The position numbers and the translations under genes are program-made. Source: Clostridia bacterium (lineage in GTDB: Bacteria > Bacillota > Clostridia > Oscillospirales > Acutalibacteraceae). From it: DNA of 64,000 nt. Position 1 is the stretch's first letter; each line of letters begins with the position of its first letter. The notes below the pieces were generated by a model. That model ran no database searches. It was not told the DNA's origin and worked only from the letters and a program-made list of their open reading frames with translations. This document shows positions 51,661 through 60,465 of this stretch, in pieces. The stretch covers positions 62,001 through 126,000 of the forward strand of contig JAFXBF010000002.1 in the NCBI GenBank assembly GCA_017516745.1, in the 5' to 3' direction.

Positions 51661-53025
51661 TTAGCCTATTGCTCTTGCAAGCTCCTGGAAAATAACGTAA
51701 AGTCTTGTATCCTTGAACCAGTTGATGATTTTGTCAATAAGGCTGATTTCTTCTTCCTCAAAGGTGAGAGGCTTGCTGCCGTTGTCGATAACGAGTGCCT
51801 GAGAAGCGCACATACCGCCTTCGCCGAGAAGCTCTGCTCTTACATAGAGGAAATCCTCTGCGCCTTCGATTGTGTCAAGGTCAAGTGTATATTCGCCGTT
51901 GCCGCTGAGTGCCTGCTTTGCGATAACCTTACCGTTTGCAATGAACTGAATCTGCTGTGCGTCCTTTGCGGCTGCGGTAATCTTGTGTCCGTCAACGGTG
52001 AGCTTTGTGAACATCGGGTAGGGGAAGTCGCTGCCGATAACATCAAATTCTTCCTTGGGGCCGATTTCAAAGTTATTGCCACGAAGTTTTCTTGTAATAG
52101 CGAAGAAAGCACCTGACTGCATTGTTTCCTTAATGTGATCCATATCGTTTTCTTCCATCATAAATACGCTGAAGGAAGAGTCAATTGTTTCAAGCCAGTG
52201 AGCGTCTGTGTTGCTGTAGCCCAAGACGTTCTTGCCGTAGGGCAGGCAATACATAAGCAGGTTATCCCAAAGAATTCTGTCGTAGCCCGTTGTGCCGTTT
52301 CTCTCGTTGAATACTTCCGTGCCGAGGCAGGACTTGTACTTGAGAAGAATATCGCCGAAGTATTTGACGCTTGCGGGGTCGTTTACGATATCGGGATTGC
52401 TGTTGCTGTCAAGCCAGTCGCCGGGGTGGTCGATGTGTGAAAGACCGCCGTTTTCTTCAACGAAGCTGATAGCTTCTTCAAAGCTGTTTTCGCCGCCGTC
52501 CCAAGCGTTACCGATATCGGCGGGCAGGAAAAAGCCGTTTGTGTGGCTCTTTGTGAGTGTGATGTAGCCGAATTCGTTTGCACCTGTTACGCAGACCATC
52601 TTCTTGTTTCTGGGTGTGCCGTCTTCAAGAGGATATGTGCCGGTTGTCATTGCCTCATATTCCTCGTCTGTAAGGTGGCCTACCTTGTTGCCGATAATAT
52701 ACTGGTAGAGGTAAAGAAGGGGACGTGCAGGCTCTTTGTTCCATTCAACGCCTGTTACGCCGTGGTCAGAATTTGCAACGAAATCGTAATCTTCATTGTA
52801 GTAGCCTTTAATCATTGTGGACAGGTCAAGGTCAGCATCGCTGTAGGTGGTGTGGGTGTGGAGTGTGCCTTTGTATGCACCCCAGGCACCGTCGCCCTCC
52901 CAGATAACCTTGTCATAGGGGGAAACAATGGTGTATTCCGCATTTTCTGCGTTTGCGCCGAGCATAAACATGGGCACAAGCATAATTGCGGCAAGGATTA
53001 CTGCAAGAATTTTTTTGGTTGTCAT
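51661..53025 (-). CDS. secreted PHP-domain protein
   Basis: 454 residues with a signal peptide at residues 1-26 (ending ANA-E). KGTLHTHTTYSDADLDL carries the first PHP His pair; ANSDHGVTG, LSHIDHPGDW and YSNTDAHWLE carry further metal ligands, in the order typical of PHP phosphoesterases. The C-terminal part (about 350-430) is a beta domain with GKVIAKQALSGNGEYTLDLD-type repeats, and a terminal helix follows. As it is exported, it may act on extracellular phosphorylated or polymer substrates. It is 65 bp from the GH13 gene on the same strand. Confidence 0.78.
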   Translation of the reverse strand: MTTKKILAVILAAIMLVPMFMLGANAENAEYTIVSPYDKVIWEGDGAWGAYKGTLHTHTTYSDADLDLSTMIKGYYNEDYDFVANSDHGVTGVEWNKEPARPLLYLYQYIIGNKVGHLTDEEYEAMTTGTYPLEDGTPRNKKMVCVTGANEFGYITLTKSHTNGFFLPADIGNAWDGGENSFEEAISFVEENGGLSHIDHPGDWLDSNSNPDIVNDPASVKYFGDILLKYKSCLGTEVFNERNGTTGYDRILWDNLLMYCLPYGKNVLGYSNTDAHWLETIDSSFSVFMMEENDMDHIKETMQSGAFFAITRKLRGNNFEIGPKEEFDVIGSDFPYPMFTKLTVDGHKITAAAKDAQQIQFIANGKVIAKQALSGNGEYTLDLDTIEGAEDFLYVRAELLGEGGMCASQALVIDNGSKPLTFEEEEISLIDKIINWFKDTRLYVIFQELARAIG

Positions 53026-53090
53026 TTTGAAAAAACCTCCTGCTTATTGATTTGTTTCTATTATCCTATTAAAATCGCTGATTGTCAACA

Positions 53091-54950
53091 TCATTTTCGT
53101 AAAATTACCGCACCGTTGGCAGGAATTTCAACACTTGTGTACTTGATATCCGTACCGCCGAGCAAAAGTCTTGCTCCGTGCCACGCTTCGGGCAGGTAAT
53201 AGGTTATCGGATGAACGTTGCGGTTTGCAATTGTGAGGAGCTTACTGTTTGCTCCTTCTCTTGCAAAGGCTATACAGCCTGCCGCTTCGGATACGGGAAC
53301 AAAGCTGCCGTAGCTGAGGGCAGGGGAGCTGCGCCTGATTTTTCCGAGCCTTCTGTACCAATCGAGCAGCTCTTCGTTTTCACTGCCCCACGGGAAACAG
53401 CCTCTGTTGAACGGGTCACGGCAGCCCTCAAGTCCGACCTCGTCACCGTAGTAAATGCTGGGTATGCCGGGCAGGGTGAACTGAATTGCGGCGGCGGTTT
53501 TCATCATCTTTATGCCTATTTCTTTTTGTTCTTCGGTAAGCGTCTGATTTGCCTGCCACCTGCGATCCTTGCCCGAGGTGCTTTCGCCGACCATAGCCGT
53601 AATTGCCCTTACCGTGTCGTGTGTGCCTATGTGGTTCATCAAAAGTGCAACACATTGCGGCGGATAGTTTTCGAGTATGGTCAAAATCTTTTCGGTAAAG
53701 CCGTTTGCAATGCCCGTTCTCATAAAGTACATTATCGCATCCGCAAACGGGTAATTCATAACGCTGTCAAGCTGACCGCCCAGCAGATACCTTCTGCGCT
53801 TGGAGTAGGCGCATTTGTTTGAAGCATCCTCCCACACCTCGCCTAAAATAAGCGCATCGGGCTTTTCTTCTTTTACGCAGGTGCAAAGCTCGTCAAGGAA
53901 GCTGTCGGGCAATTCGTCCGCAACATCAAGCCGCCAGCCCGAAGCACCGAGCCTGAGCCATTTTTTTATTACACCGCTGTCGCTGAAAAGGAAGCTTCTG
54001 AAGCCTTCATCCGTTTCGTTGGTATCGGGCAGGGTGTCAAAATCCCACCAGCTGTCATAAATCTCGGGCCATTTGCGGAAGGAATACCACGAATAATACG
54101 GCGATTCCTTGCTCTGATATGCACCGACTGAATTATAGCGGTTATTTAAGTTGAAATAAACGCTGTCCGAGCCCGTGTGGTTGAAAACACCGTCAAGGAT
54201 TATGTCTATCCCTTTTTTATTTGCCGCTTTGCAAAGGTCTGCGAAATCTTCCTCTGTGCCCAGCAGAGGGTCAATTTTCGTGTAATCCGCCGTGTTGTAG
54301 CGGTGGTTGGAATGTGCCTCGAAAATCGGGTTTAAATATATGCAGGTAACGCCGAGTGAGGCAATATAATCGAGCTTTTCTTCAATGCCCTTAAGATTGC
54401 CGCAGAAATAGTCGCTGTTGGTTACCTTTCCGTTTTTATTGGGCTCCCAACGGGGCAATGCACCCCAGTCGGTACGGATTTCTCTGTCCTCGGGTACATC
54501 TTTGTATTCAATTTCCGCCTTGTTGAAGCGGTCGGGGAAAATCTGGTATATTATTCCGCCCTTGAAGCGGTCGGGTGTTGTGAAATCCTTGTCATATACC
54601 GTCAACTGCCAGTCCTTGCCCTCTGCGCACAGTGCGCCTATACCGTTGCCCCTGTGGTAAATCTTGCCGCTTCCGAAGGGAATGTCGTATTCAAAATGGT
54701 ACCAGTAAAGCCCGGGGGAGTGAGGGGTGAAATCAATTCTCCACCATTCCTCGCCGAGTCCCTCCATACAGTCCCAGTCAAAGGCGTATTTTACTTCGTC
54801 CTCACCGTCTTTTTTTACGCACAGCCTTACTGCGCTGCAACGCATCTCACGGGGAAGTATCACACGCAAACAAACGGTGCAGTCCGAAGGAATTGCACCG
54901 AATTTGTTTTTATGAAATTGAAGCCGTGAATTGTAGGGAATATAGTGCAT
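53091..54950 (-). CDS. alpha-glycosidase of family GH13 (neopullulanase/cyclomaltodextrinase-like)
   Basis: 619 residues, cytoplasmic. An N-terminal beta domain (about 1-120) precedes the TIM barrel. The catalytic residues are in GWRLDVADEL (nucleophile Asp), LGEVWEDA (acid/base Glu) and NHIGTHDTVRA (transition-state Asp). IIYQIFPDRFN is typical of maltogenic-amylase/neopullulanase members. It should cleave alpha-1,4-glucan oligomers or cyclodextrins taken up by the cell, feeding glycogen phosphorylase and pgi. It has ordinary spacing to mgtE (11 bp). Confidence 0.88.
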   Translation of the reverse strand: MHYIPYNSRLQFHKNKFGAIPSDCTVCLRVILPREMRCSAVRLCVKKDGEDEVKYAFDWDCMEGLGEEWWRIDFTPHSPGLYWYHFEYDIPFGSGKIYHRGNGIGALCAEGKDWQLTVYDKDFTTPDRFKGGIIYQIFPDRFNKAEIEYKDVPEDREIRTDWGALPRWEPNKNGKVTNSDYFCGNLKGIEEKLDYIASLGVTCIYLNPIFEAHSNHRYNTADYTKIDPLLGTEEDFADLCKAANKKGIDIILDGVFNHTGSDSVYFNLNNRYNSVGAYQSKESPYYSWYSFRKWPEIYDSWWDFDTLPDTNETDEGFRSFLFSDSGVIKKWLRLGASGWRLDVADELPDSFLDELCTCVKEEKPDALILGEVWEDASNKCAYSKRRRYLLGGQLDSVMNYPFADAIMYFMRTGIANGFTEKILTILENYPPQCVALLMNHIGTHDTVRAITAMVGESTSGKDRRWQANQTLTEEQKEIGIKMMKTAAAIQFTLPGIPSIYYGDEVGLEGCRDPFNRGCFPWGSENEELLDWYRRLGKIRRSSPALSYGSFVPVSEAAGCIAFAREGANSKLLTIANRNVHPITYYLPEAWHGARLLLGGTDIKYTSVEIPANGAVILRK

Positions 54951-54961
54951 AGGAAAAATCC

Positions 54962-56311
54962 TTATAATAGAAATACTTTTGCAAGTGCAAAGTAGATTAC
55001 AAGTGTAACGATATCAACAAGCGTTGCAATCATCGGGCCTGCCATAAGCGCAGGGTCAAGCTTTACGATTTTTGCAAAAATGGGCAGTGAGCAGCCAATA
55101 AGCTTTGCAACGACAATTGCTATAAACATCGCAAGCGAAACAACGAGGAAAACTTCCAGTGTGCCCTCGCTGAAAAGGTACATTCTCAAAATATTTGCAG
55201 CACCCAGTACAACGCCGCAGACTGCTGCAACACGCAGCTCCTTCATAACGATTTTGAAATAGTCTTTTATCTCAATTTCGCCTACTGCAAGACCACGGAT
55301 AATAAGCGTTGAAGCCTGGCTGCCTGCGTTACCGCCCGTACCCATAAGCATGGGCATCGAGGCCGTAAGCGCAACAAAGCCTGCAAGCAGGGTTTCATAG
55401 CCTTCGATTATTTTGCCTGTAAACGTGCCCGAAATCATAAGAATGAGAAGCCACAGAATTCTGTTTTTTGCCAGCTTGAAAACACCCGTTTTTAAGTATT
55501 CGTCGTCCGACGGGGTCATAGCCGCCATCTTTTCAAAGTCTTCGGTGACCTCTTCTTCAATAACGTCAATAACGTCGTCGATTGTAACGATACCGACAAG
55601 TCGGTTTTCTTTATCCGTTACGGGTACGCTCAACAGGTCGTATTTTGTTACGATTTCCGCAACATATTCCTGGTCATCGTGAGTGTTTACGCTGATAAGC
55701 GAGGCATCCTCCTCCATTATGTCACTCAGGAGTGTGTTGCCGTCGTTAAATATAAGCTCACTCAGGTCAATCGTGCCGACAAGGTGGCGAGCCTTATCAA
55801 TACAGTAACAGGTGTAAATCGTTTCTTTGTCAATACCCGTGCGGCGTATGTTTTCAATTGCCTCTTCAACCGTCAGGTAGTCGTGCAGCTGCACCATTTC
55901 TATGGTCATAATGCTGCCTGCGCTGTTTTCGGGGTAGCTTAAGAAGCGGTTGATAAGCTGCCTTGTTTCCTTGTCTGCCGCCTTTAAAACACGGGTTACG
56001 ACGTTGGCAGGTACTTCCTCAAGAAAGTCCACCGTATCGTCAAGGAAAAGCTCGTCAACAAGTTCGCTGAGCTCTCGGTCGGTGATGAGGTTAACAATAT
56101 TTATCTGGTCGTCGGGCTCAAGGTAAGCAAAAACCTCTGCCGACATATCCTTTGAAAGAATACGGAATACGAGAAGCTGCTGCTTGGGCTCAAGGCTGCC
56201 GAAGAATTCGGCTATATCAACTTCGTTGAGTTCATTGAGCTCTGATTTGAGCGTGCCGAATTTGCCTGCGGCGAGCAGCTCGTTGAGCATATCGAAATTC
56301 ATTTCATCCAT
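54962..56311 (-). CDS. mgtE: magnesium transporter MgtE
   Basis: 449 residues from ATG 56311, 8 nt after AGGG; an in-frame GTG at 56320 is inside the terminator hairpin. The N domain (about 20-125) has the helical superhelix of MgtE, two CBS domains follow (VTDKENRLVGIVTIDDVID in the second), and five transmembrane helices form the C-terminal channel, with LMGTGGNAGSQASTL and MAGPMIATLVDI as signatures. It lets Mg2+ in, gated by the cytosolic CBS part. Its transcript starts with a structured leader and terminator. Confidence 0.93.
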   Translation of the reverse strand: MDEMNFDMLNELLAAGKFGTLKSELNELNEVDIAEFFGSLEPKQQLLVFRILSKDMSAEVFAYLEPDDQINIVNLITDRELSELVDELFLDDTVDFLEEVPANVVTRVLKAADKETRQLINRFLSYPENSAGSIMTIEMVQLHDYLTVEEAIENIRRTGIDKETIYTCYCIDKARHLVGTIDLSELIFNDGNTLLSDIMEEDASLISVNTHDDQEYVAEIVTKYDLLSVPVTDKENRLVGIVTIDDVIDVIEEEVTEDFEKMAAMTPSDDEYLKTGVFKLAKNRILWLLILMISGTFTGKIIEGYETLLAGFVALTASMPMLMGTGGNAGSQASTLIIRGLAVGEIEIKDYFKIVMKELRVAAVCGVVLGAANILRMYLFSEGTLEVFLVVSLAMFIAIVVAKLIGCSLPIFAKIVKLDPALMAGPMIATLVDIVTLVIYFALAKVFLL

Positions 56312-56350
56312 AAAAAACACCCTTTCCGCAGCCGTGCTGTGCGGAAAGGG
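56312..56350 (-). terminator. terminator hairpin just upstream of mgtE, holding the Shine-Dalgarno site
   Basis: On the minus strand CCCTTTCCGCA pairs with TGCGGAAAGGG, then TGTTTTTT, ending one base before the ATG. The 3' arm contains the GGAAAGGG that serves as ribosome-binding site, so the same hairpin could block both transcription and translation. Confidence 0.85.
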
Positions 56351-56534
56351 CGAAATAAGCCAATCAGCTCTCGAAGTGCTTTAATGCACACGGAGGCTGA
56401 CAGCTGCCGTTTTCACAGTTCAGCGACTGCTGTTTTGTTTTAAATCTTGAGCAACATAAAGGTATGCTGTCCTTACTGTCCAAAACAGTTTGCCTCCTTT
56501 TGAGAGAATTATGGGTTTGATAAAACCGCTATTA
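56351..56534 (-). promoter_or_regulatory. structured mgtE leader, candidate riboswitch of unassigned class
   Basis: The leader runs from the promoter at 56564-56536 to the terminator at 56350. A first stem joins GGAGGC at 56497-56492 with GCCTCC at 56397-56392, enclosing about 94 nt that can form at least two inner hairpins, for example ACTGT-TTTGG-ACAGT. A downstream stretch AGAGCTGATTGGCTTATTTC could act as antiterminator. The M-box signature expected before mgtE was not found, so the class is open. Sequence-only call. Confidence 0.6.
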
Positions 56535-56535
56535 A

Positions 56536-56564
56536 ATTTTAGGCTTTTATATTAGGTTTGTCAA
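56536..56564 (-). promoter_or_regulatory. promoter of mgtE
   Basis: On the minus strand TTGACA (56564-56559), 17-bp spacer, TAAAAT (56541-56536), just beyond the glgP stop. Confidence 0.8.
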
Positions 56565-56567
56565 GAA

Positions 56568-59066
56568 TTATTTGCTTTTTGTTGCAGACTTTTTTGCCGC
56601 AGGCTTCTTTGCTGTCTTGGTTTCAGCCTTCTTTGCGGTTTTCTTTTCCGCTTTTTCGGCAGGCTTTACTGCAGGAGCAGTGTTCCAGATGTTTGCGGCA
56701 TATTCGTTGATTGCTCTGTCAGCGGCAAATCTGCCTGCACCCGAAATATTCATCAGCGACATTCTGTTCCAGGTTTCACGGTCTTTCCACAGTTCGTCAA
56801 TTCTCTGCTGTGCCTTGCGGTAATCGGCAAAGTCGGCAAGCACCATATATGGGTCGTGGTAGATGATGGATGCGCTGACATCAGGGAAGGATTTGCCGTT
56901 GATACCCTTGTTAACGAAATCAATAACCTTGTGTATCTCGGAGTTGTTTTCATAATAGGTGCGGGGATTGTAATTTGCTTTAAGCGCATTTACCTCGGGT
57001 GTCTTCATGCCGAAGATGATGATATTCTCTTCGCCGACAGCCTCGTGAATTTCGATGTTTGCGCCGTCCATTGTGCCGAGTGTGATTGCGCCGTTAAGCA
57101 TAAGCTTCATATTGCCCGTGCCGCTTGCCTCTGTGCCTGCAAGGGAAATCTGCTCGCTGATATCAGCCGCAGGCATAAGCATTTCGGCAACGGAAACGTT
57201 GTAATCCTCAACAAACACAACCTTAAGTCTGCCTCTTACATCGGGGTCAGCATCAATAAGTCTGCCAAGCTCGCAGATGAAGTTGATAATTCTCTTTGCC
57301 ACAATGTAGCCCGAAGCAGCTTTTGCGGCGAAAATATAGGTGTGGGGAATGAAATCGCCGTCGGGATTTTCCTTGATTGCAAGGTACTTGGAAACAATGT
57401 GCAGTGCGTTGAGGTGCTGGCGCTTATACTCGTGCAGGCGCTTTACCTGAACGTCGAAAATTGAGTTCGGGTCAATGTCAACACCCTGCTTTTGCTTAAT
57501 ATACTTTGCAAAACGCTGCTTGTTGGCAAGCTTGATGCTTTCCAGCTTTTCAAGAACTTCCTTATTATCCTTGTACTCACGGAGCTTTGCAAGCTCGGAA
57601 GCATTGTATGTGAAGCCGTCACCGATAAGAGAGGTGAGGTACTCGGTAAGCTCGGGATTGGACTGGTTGAGCCAACGGCGGTGAGCAATACCGTTTGTTA
57701 CGTTTGTGAACTTTTCGGGCATCAGCCTGTAGTAGTCGTTAAATACCGTGTCCTTAAGAATCTGGCTGTGCAGAGCGGAAACACCGTTAACGTGGTGACC
57801 TGCGGCAACACAGAGGTTTGCCATTCTCACCGAGCCGCCCGAAATAACTGCTGTGCGCTCAACATAATCGGCATCATAGGTGGATTCCCATACGTATGAG
57901 CGGAAACGGTTGTCAATTTCCTTTGTAATCTGGTAAATTCTGGGCAGCAGACGCTTGAACAGGTCTTCGCCCCAGCATTCAAGTGCTTCCTTCATAACCG
58001 TGTGGTTTGTGTAAGCACAGGTCTGACTGACAATTCTCCAGGCATCGTCCCAGCCGTAGCCGCATTCATCGAGGAATATTCTCATAAGCTCGGGGATAGC
58101 GAGTGTGGGATGTGTGTCGTTGATGTGAACTGCGTTCTTTTCGGCAAAGTTCTCGATTGTGCCGAAACGGCGCAGGTGACGGCTTACAATATCCTGAATT
58201 GAAGCGGAAACGAGGAAATACTGCTGCTTGAGGCGAAGACTCTTGCCCTCGGGGTGGTTGTCGGAGGGGTAGAGCACCTTGCTGATAACCTCTGCCATGG
58301 CATTCTGCTCAACAGCCTTGAGGTAGTTGCCCTGGTTGAAGTTTTCCATATCAAGACCGGGTGCCTTTGCAGACCAAAGGCGAAGTACGCTGACTGCCTT
58401 GCCGTCCTTACCGGGAACAAAAAGGTCGTAGGGAACGGCCTTGATGGGCGTGTAATCCTTGAGTTCTACGTGGTGGTAGTGCGTATCCCAGTAATCCTCG
58501 ACCCAGCCTTCAAAACGAACCTCCTGTGCATCCTGCGGCCTTTCAAGAAGCCATGCGCTTCCGCCGGGAAGCCAGAAGTCGGGCAGCTCTGTCTGCCAGC
58601 CGTCAATAATCTTCTGCTTGAAAATACCGAACTCATAAAGAATTGAGTAGCCCATACCGTTGTAGCCCTGTGTTGCAAGGCCGTCAAGGTAGCAGGCGGC
58701 AAGTCTGCCAAGACCGCCGTTGCCGAGACCTGCATCGGGCTCACAGTCGTAGAGCTTTTCAAGATTTATGCCAAAAGAGGCAAGTGCCTTTTCAATAGTG
58801 GAAGTAAGGTTGAGGTTGAAAAGGTTATTTTTGAGTGAACGACCCATAAGAAATTCCATTGAAAGATAATAGACATTCTTTGTGTCGGCTTCATTTGCTT
58901 GCTTTTTAAATTCTGCTCTGCCCTTGCGGAGCATATCTCTGATAACTGTAGCGACTGCCGTATAGTAGTGCTCATAGCTTGCTTCCTCGGGGGTAACGCC
59001 GAGATTGTGAGAAAGTTTAGTTTCAATAAGCTCTTTTGCTTGAGCCGCTGTAAGTGTATAATTCAT
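56568..59066 (-). CDS. glgP: glycogen phosphorylase with Lys/Ala-rich C-terminal tail
   Basis: 832 residues. It releases glucose 1-phosphate from glycogen or maltodextrins. The PLP lysine is in EASGTGNMKLMLNGA; GLGNGGLGRLAACYLDG, NDTHPTLAIPELMR and RVHEYKRQHLN-like KRLHEYKRQHLN are family signatures. The last 36 or so residues are an addition not normal for GlgP: repeated Lys-Lys-Ala-Ala-Lys-Pro units ending KSATKSK, like histone H1 tails. It may bind nucleic acid, glycogen granules or acidic partners (inference). It has its own promoter at 59121-59149. Confidence 0.93.
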   Translation of the reverse strand: MNYTLTAAQAKELIETKLSHNLGVTPEEASYEHYYTAVATVIRDMLRKGRAEFKKQANEADTKNVYYLSMEFLMGRSLKNNLFNLNLTSTIEKALASFGINLEKLYDCEPDAGLGNGGLGRLAACYLDGLATQGYNGMGYSILYEFGIFKQKIIDGWQTELPDFWLPGGSAWLLERPQDAQEVRFEGWVEDYWDTHYHHVELKDYTPIKAVPYDLFVPGKDGKAVSVLRLWSAKAPGLDMENFNQGNYLKAVEQNAMAEVISKVLYPSDNHPEGKSLRLKQQYFLVSASIQDIVSRHLRRFGTIENFAEKNAVHINDTHPTLAIPELMRIFLDECGYGWDDAWRIVSQTCAYTNHTVMKEALECWGEDLFKRLLPRIYQITKEIDNRFRSYVWESTYDADYVERTAVISGGSVRMANLCVAAGHHVNGVSALHSQILKDTVFNDYYRLMPEKFTNVTNGIAHRRWLNQSNPELTEYLTSLIGDGFTYNASELAKLREYKDNKEVLEKLESIKLANKQRFAKYIKQKQGVDIDPNSIFDVQVKRLHEYKRQHLNALHIVSKYLAIKENPDGDFIPHTYIFAAKAASGYIVAKRIINFICELGRLIDADPDVRGRLKVVFVEDYNVSVAEMLMPAADISEQISLAGTEASGTGNMKLMLNGAITLGTMDGANIEIHEAVGEENIIIFGMKTPEVNALKANYNPRTYYENNSEIHKVIDFVNKGINGKSFPDVSASIIYHDPYMVLADFADYRKAQQRIDELWKDRETWNRMSLMNISGAGRFAADRAINEYAANIWNTAPAVKPAEKAEKKTAKKAETKTAKKPAAKKSATKSK

Positions 59067-59120
59067 ACAAAACCTCCAAATTTATTTCAAAAAAGTGCGA
59101 TTTTTTGAGATTTCTTGTAC

Positions 59121-59149
59121 ATTTTACACTAAAATTACTCACATTTCAA
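59121..59149 (-). promoter_or_regulatory. promoter of glgP
   Basis: On the minus strand TTGAAA (59149-59144), 17-bp spacer, TAAAAT (59126-59121), about 55 bp before the glgP start. Confidence 0.68.
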
Positions 59150-59170
59150 TACCTAATGTAAAATATATTT

Positions 59171-59199
59171 AAAAACCGGCCGAAAAATTTTCAGCCGGG
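59171..59199 (-). terminator. terminator of mazF
   Basis: On the minus strand CCCGGCTGAAAA and TTTTTCGGCCGG pair, followed by TTTTTAAAT. It ends the mazF transcript upstream of the glgP promoter. Confidence 0.78.
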
Positions 59200-59237
59200 A
59201 AAGTTTTGTTGCTTTTTAAGAATTAAAACTGAAGTAT

Positions 59238-59600
59238 TTAAACGGTAAATGCACCCGAATCAAGACCGAAGCTAACACTCAACGCCCTGTCAATTCTGCC
59301 CATATCGCTTTCACCGAGGTTGCCCATCTTCTCTTTCAGCCTGCGTTTGTCAATCGTGCGCACCTGCTCAAGCAGTACAATAGAATCCTTTGCAAGTCCG
59401 CAGCCGTCGGCGTTCACCCTTATGTGTGTGGGCAGGCCCGTTTTGTATTTCTGGCTTGTAATTGCGGCGGCTATGACTGTCGGGCTGTATTTGTTGCCGA
59501 CATCGTTCTGCACAATCAGCACGGGTCTGATACCGCCCTGTTCCGAGCCCACAACGGGGCTTAAGTCAGCGTAATAGATTTCTCCTCGCTTAACATTCAT
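59238..59600 (-). CDS. mazF: MazF/NdoA-type mRNA interferase
   Basis: 120 residues from ATG 59600, after AGGAGAGTGA with a long spacing; a GTG at 59612 is an alternative. MazF cleaves single-stranded RNA at short motifs. RGEIYYADLSPVVGSEQGG and RPVLIVQNDVGN are typical, with GLAKDSIVLLEQVRTI later. In Bacillus the gene follows the antitoxin ndoAI and alr; here the preceding gene is a lipoprotein and no antitoxin-like gene lies beside it. Either the antitoxin is elsewhere or this is a chromosomal orphan. The 90-bp gap upstream shows no frame for a small antitoxin. Confidence 0.9.
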   Translation of the reverse strand: MNVKRGEIYYADLSPVVGSEQGGIRPVLIVQNDVGNKYSPTVIAAAITSQKYKTGLPTHIRVNADGCGLAKDSIVLLEQVRTIDKRRLKEKMGNLGESDMGRIDRALSVSFGLDSGAFTV

Positions 59601-59704
59601 GTTGTTAGTCACTCTCCTATGTTTAACCTGTTACAGTTATTTTTGCCGCTTGGCAACGCAATTAAACATCGGGGAGCAGTTTTTTGCGTTCAATTTATAT
59701 TATG

Positions 59705-60175
59705 CTAATTGAATTTTATTGTCAGTCCGATTTTTTCAACCTCAAAAAACACAGGGTTAAACTGTGTATTATTAATGTTTAAATAATAAGAGCCTGCCGT
59801 TACGGTACCCGTGGCGGTATATCCCGTTTCGGTTTCGGTTATTACCATATTCGGGTCACGCACAGCCTCGAAAAATATTTTCAGGAACTGTTCGTTTTCT
59901 TTTTTGATTGAGGAAGTAAAGCTCAATTCACCGAGTGTGTATGTATAGCCCGTGCCGTTGTACTCGATTTTCAGCCCCGAAATTTCTTCGGGATAAGAAA
60001 AAACAGCGCTGCAGCCGCTTTCATCACTCGTGAAATCGGCTGTAAACGCTGTTGATTGGTATTGTATTTCAGCTTTTGCCGTGAAGCATCGGTTGATTTT
60101 AATTTCCTCGGGCTGAACTGCACAACCGCAAAAAACGAAAACCAAAATAAGAATAACGGACAAAAGCCTTTTCAA
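59705..60175 (-). CDS. predicted lipoprotein, LolA-like
   Basis: 156 residues from TTG 60175. Residues 1-18 are a lipoprotein signal ending FCGC, so Cys18 is probably lipidated. The mature part is short beta strands (TGYTYTLGELSFTSSI) of a LolA-like half-barrel type; the region upstream of mazF-alr in Firmicutes often holds such a lipoprotein (YdcC group), though this one is shorter. Its Shine-Dalgarno GAGGTGAT is partly made by the end of MITE copy 2. Confidence 0.65.
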   Translation of the reverse strand: MKRLLSVILILVFVFCGCAVQPEEIKINRCFTAKAEIQYQSTAFTADFTSDESGCSAVFSYPEEISGLKIEYNGTGYTYTLGELSFTSSIKKENEQFLKIFFEAVRDPNMVITETETGYTATGTVTAGSYYLNINNTQFNPVFFEVEKIGLTIKFN

Positions 60176-60186
60176 ATCAAATCACC

Positions 60187-60465
60187 TCAGGGTGGCGAAT
60201 ATAATCCTAACCCGTTTTTTGCGGGGCGGATTTCCGCCATCTCATCGTTAAAATACTCGTAAATCCGTCAGGATTTACTGCGTTTTGTGCCTTGATATGT
60301 CAAAAATCCGCTTCGCAAAAAATCTGCGACCCAAAAGTGCGAATTTTTTGATGGATTTTTGGATGTTGAGGATGCCGACAGGCTGGCGCCTTTCAAATCC
60401 GAAACGCCGAAAAGCCGCAAAAATTCACGCTTTTGGGCGAGTTCGGATTATACTCGCCACCCTAA
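60187..60465 (-). mobile_element. MITE family A, copy 2 (279 bp, inverted)
   Basis: Reverse orientation relative to copy 1 at 6090-6367. Read on the minus strand it begins TTAGGGTGGCGAGTATAATC and matches copy 1 almost base for base, with about ten substitutions and one extra A by eye. On the plus-strand left end the terminal TA is CA. It is inserted between nnrE/D and the lipoprotein gene, and its ends give the TAG stop of nnrE/D and part of the lipoprotein's ribosome-binding site. Confidence 0.88.

Noticed and set aside
56312-56534. M-box (ykoK) riboswitch before mgtE
   Set aside because: The conserved GGTGAGGCTCC and GCTGCTGCCC elements of the M-box are not present on the minus strand; a weak look-alike occurs only on the plus strand, away from the gene's direction. 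Left as an unassigned leader.
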